In this document: one piece after another, positions 32,726 through 34,599 of the stretch
Position numbering within the stretch: position 1 is the first letter of the stretch
Layout: every line of letters begins with the position of its first letter
Assembly: GCA_900542795.1 (NCBI GenBank)
Contig: UQPD01000002.1
Coordinates: forward strand, 1-34,599
Direction of reading: 5' to 3'
Length of the DNA: 34,599 nt
Source of the DNA: an uncultured Prevotella sp.
GTDB taxonomy: Bacteria; Bacteroidota; Bacteroidia; Bacteroidales; Bacteroidaceae
Position numbers and translations under genes: made by a program
The notes under the pieces: generated by a model
The model's input: the letters and a program-made list of their open reading frames with translations, nothing else
Databases searched by the model: none
What the model was told of the DNA's origin: nothing

Positions 32726-33763
32726 ATGAACAAACAAGAAAGTTTAGAACTAAAAGGCGTAGCTATACTAATGATGCTTTTTCTTCACCTTTTTAATACG
32801 CCAGAACGTGCAGCAGAGTGTTACAATCTTTTGTATATAGGAGATAAGCCTCTGTCCCTGTTACTGAGTCGTATAGGTGGAATGTGCGTACCTATCTATA
32901 TTTTTATTTCTGGTTATGGACTTGCTGCTTCATGGCAGAAGCAACCCAATCATCAGTTACATCCTTTGAAACGAATTTGGCGCTTGTTTGGCATGTATTG
33001 GACTGTTTTTTTACTTTTCATTCCTTTGGCAAGTTATATAAGACCAAGTGAATATCCTGGTAGTATCGGTGAATTCGTATTGAATTTCTTTTGCCTAACA
33101 TACTCTTACAACGGAGAATGGTGGTTCTTGCGTTCTTATATTCTTATGGTATTGTTTTCTCCATGGATTATAGGTTGTATGATGCGAGGGAAAAAACAAC
33201 GCAAAAGCATGATTATTGTCGCTGCCATAAGCTATATGGTATGGGCTGTATTATCTAAAACACATTGGATGCAAGATTTTTATGTAATGGATGTTGTAAA
33301 GAATTTTTTACATATCTATTTTTCCTTTGTCTTCGGTGTATGGCTGTTCTGTACGGGGGGGGTATTTCGTTTACGTACGAAGTTAGATACACTATCCGCA
33401 AATCGTAGATGTTGGGTAATAGCAACTGGCATAGCTTTACCTCTTATTTTATGTTTTGTCTACGAAAAAATGTTCATAAAAGCCATTGCAATGATGCCTC
33501 TTTTGCCTTTCTATCTTATGCTCAATAGAGCTGGATGGGTGAAATGCGTGTTATGCTATTTGGGGCGTCATAGCACCTATATGTGGCTTACACACTCATT
33601 CTTTTGTTATTATCTTTTTCACGATTATATCTACGGCTTACGCTATCCTGCACTAATGTTTGGTGTACTAATAATGCTTGCACTCATATCGTCCTATGTA
33701 TGTAAGTGGGTGCATGATGGTGTTGCACATCTTTTCTCTAAATTGTACTTACGCACACGTTAG
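32726..33763 (+). CDS. Acyltransferase family 3 membrane protein
   Basis: The 345-aa protein has about 9-10 membrane segments and the acyltransferase-3 start: SLELKGVAILMMLFLHLFN with the conserved His, then GMCVPIYIFISGYGL. Members usually acetylate or succinylate surface sugars, lipid A or peptidoglycan; the target is unknown. Its third codon positions and ATA/AGA codons are visibly richer in A+T than those of cysQ and the permease, suggesting separate or horizontal origin. It lies after a long hairpin and has no clear consensus promoter. No polysaccharide cluster adjoins it within the window. Confidence 0.82.
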   Translation: MNKQESLELKGVAILMMLFLHLFNTPERAAECYNLLYIGDKPLSLLLSRIGGMCVPIYIFISGYGLAASWQKQPNHQLHPLKRIWRLFGMYWTVFLLFIPLASYIRPSEYPGSIGEFVLNFFCLTYSYNGEWWFLRSYILMVLFSPWIIGCMMRGKKQRKSMIIVAAISYMVWAVLSKTHWMQDFYVMDVVKNFLHIYFSFVFGVWLFCTGGVFRLRTKLDTLSANRRCWVIATGIALPLILCFVYEKMFIKAIAMMPLLPFYLMLNRAGWVKCVLCYLGRHSTYMWLTHSFFCYYLFHDYIYGLRYPALMFGVLIMLALISSYVCKWVHDGVAHLFSKLYLRTR

Positions 33764-34257
33764 CAAGATGCAAAAAAATTACATCTGTGTAACATTTTTG
33801 ACAAGCACAGCAAAATAATTACACTTGTATATTATTGATTTTCAATGCTTTTCTGTATATAGCAACATTTATACTAATATTTGCAACATCTGTACTAACA
33901 CGTTCGTGCGAAATTGCCGTATCTTTGCATCGTGAATTTAAGCAAGCTACTGGCTGTCTGCGTGAGCACATATATCTAATATATATAAAGCGTTCGCGGA
34001 TTACACTCCATTAGCCAACACAAACTAAACACATAGCAGACGCGATCTGCACACATAATGATCAACCCAAATAACATTATGTTCCGCGTACACACAACGC
34101 TATATGCCCCACAGCACATGCCAGAGGCAAGCTTGCTAACATGCACAACGCACGCACAACCGCGTGCAACTTTTTAAAATGGAATTCTAAAAATTCTGAT
34201 TTCAAAATTCTAAAACTTAGGCAAGAAAGAAAAAGACATATAGGTTTAGGTTAATTG
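33764..34257. other. Non-coding stretch after the acyltransferase gene
   Basis: I see no credible gene. The first 150 nt are very AT-rich. TATCTTTG at 33920-33927 fits the -7 consensus but lacks a -33 TTTG. Beyond it, about 33940-34170 is unusually rich in CA/GC-alternating words (CACACAAC, GCACGCAC) with a small stem GCAGA/TCTGC near 34037-34051. It could be the leader part of the downstream structured RNA or decayed sequence. Confidence 0.5.
33920..33927 (+). promoter_or_regulatory. Possible -7 box for a non-coding transcript
   Basis: TATCTTTG is an exact TAnnTTTG match on the plus strand. The -33 region has no TTTG. The next strong terminator is at 34385-34423 and no gene lies between, so any transcript would be an RNA of roughly 490 nt. 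Confidence 0.35.
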
Positions 34258-34423
34258 CTCGGGTAAAAAAGGTTGTTAAGGAAAGAAATAGAGTTTCGGG
34301 CATCCCCGAGTAGTGCTTTGAAACTCACAGGAAGCGATGTTTTTAAAAACAATTTATTGTTTTTATGGTCGCATTCCTAAAATACGCCTCTGTCGACGCG
34401 AGTCGGTGGAGGCGGTTTTTTTT
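34258..34423 (+). ncRNA. Candidate structured non-coding RNA or leader
   Basis: Three consecutive stems are seen. (1) GAGTTTC (34291-34297) pairs with GAAACTC (34320-34326), with CGGG/CCCG inside. (2) AGGAAGCGA (34329-34337) pairs with TCGCATTCCT (34369-34378) with one bulge, enclosing AAAAACAA/TTGTTTTT. (3) A terminator at 34385-34423. CTCGGG (34258-34263) could instead pair with CCCGAG (34305-34310), competing with stem 1. No open reading frame fits. It matches no riboswitch or housekeeping RNA I know (tmRNA, RNase P RNA, SRP RNA, TPP, cobalamin checked by eye). It may be a small RNA or an attenuated leader; the next gene is outside the window. Confidence 0.45.
34385..34423 (+). terminator. 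Strong intrinsic terminator with GNRA loop
   Basis: CGCCTCTGTCGAC (34385-34397) pairs along its full length with GTCGGTGGAGGCG (34402-34414), counting three G-U pairs, around the tetraloop GCGA. Eight Ts follow at 34416-34423. Nothing coding precedes it for more than 600 nt, so it must end a non-coding transcript or a very long 3' UTR. Confidence 0.85.
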
Positions 34424-34489
34424 GTCATCTCTAAACCAATGAGAACCACTCTAAATTCTAAAAGCGTCAAAAAGTTTTTAATTCTCAAT

Positions 34490-34503
34490 GAAGTCGTCTA
34501 AAC
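34490..34503 (+). repeat. IS-like terminal sequence
   Basis: GAAGTCGTCTAAAC is identical to the left end of the IS5-family element (13083-13096). The following TTTT makes 18 nt shared with 24665-24682. It may be the left end of another related element that continues past the window, or a solo end. The final 96 nt contain no recognisable transposase start. Confidence 0.6.
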
Positions 34504-34599
34504 TTTTATGAAGTTCAAGATTTGCCTTTATTTTTGAAACGATTTTTATATAAGATAGGCTGCACCTCAGCAAAAATCTCAAGCAAGCTTGGCTTTTTG

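Noticed and set aside
33920..34423. tmRNA, RNase P RNA or rRNA leader
   Set aside because: No tRNA-like ends, CCA, tag frame or RNase P core motifs were seen, and no rRNA sequence follows within the window.
1..34599. A polysaccharide utilisation locus around the GH95 enzyme
   Set aside because: No SusC/SusD pair, sensor or other glycoside hydrolase lies nearby; the GH95 gene has its own promoter and terminator.

Overview
The window comes from a Bacteroidota chromosome, most likely a Prevotella-like member of the Prevotellaceae. Support: promoters fit the Bacteroidota consensus (TTTG, about 19-20 nt, TAnnTTTG); several secreted proteins carry type IX-style or Prevotella-style C-terminal tails; and the families present (long GH95 fucosidase, C10 protease, Omp28-like proteins, DUF6029, FKBP lipoprotein beside glyS) are typical of that group. 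The species is inferred, not proven.

Layout. (1) 1-400 is non-coding and holds four repeat cores at exactly 22-nt spacing, plus a flank that recurs inverted near 29.9 kb. (2) 410-8426, minus strand: secreted GH95 alpha-L-fucosidase-like enzyme, pyrE, secreted C10 cysteine protease and a small membrane protein. (3) 8.5-15.4 kb is a decayed defence-type island lying against the 3' end of a tRNA-Leu(UAG) gene. It holds an intact GmrSD-like DUF262/DUF1524 protein, an intact DUF1016 (YhcG-like) nuclease, a truncated second DUF1016 gene, a DUF1016 N-terminal scrap joined to a regulator C-terminus, a second regulator tail, a type I restriction remnant and a dead IS5-family element. (4) 15.7-18.0 kb: FKBP-type lipoprotein and glyS. 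(5) 18.2-24.4 kb: a five-gene minus-strand operon (TlpA-like thioredoxin, DUF6029 barrel, Omp28-like lipoprotein, small secreted protein, large Omp28-like secreted protein) that looks like an envelope thiol or secretion module. (6) 24.9-27.8 kb, plus strand: proline-rich transglutaminase-like protein and a Sel1-repeat protein, with a strong terminator between them. (7) 27.9-29.3 kb: a TerB-like protein of unknown role. (8) 29.5-29.95 kb: three adjacent short-period arrays, each with its own core, followed by the conserved flank. (9) 30.1-33.8 kb: cysQ, an SLC13-type permease and an AT-rich acyltransferase. (10) 33.8-34.6 kb: non-coding, with a candidate structured RNA that ends in a strong terminator, and an IS-like end.

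The strongest candidate for something undescribed is the repeat family at 69-156 and 29510-29857. Repeat cores are near-identical within an array and different between arrays. Spacing is 22 nt (22-23 in one array), and linkers resembling TTTGCC, TTGGCG or TCGTAC recur across arrays. Two arrays lie beside the same flank, which includes a 26-nt perfect match. The envelope thiol operon and the mosaic DUF1016/regulator loci are the next best leads. Every family assignment was made by eye, without database searches.
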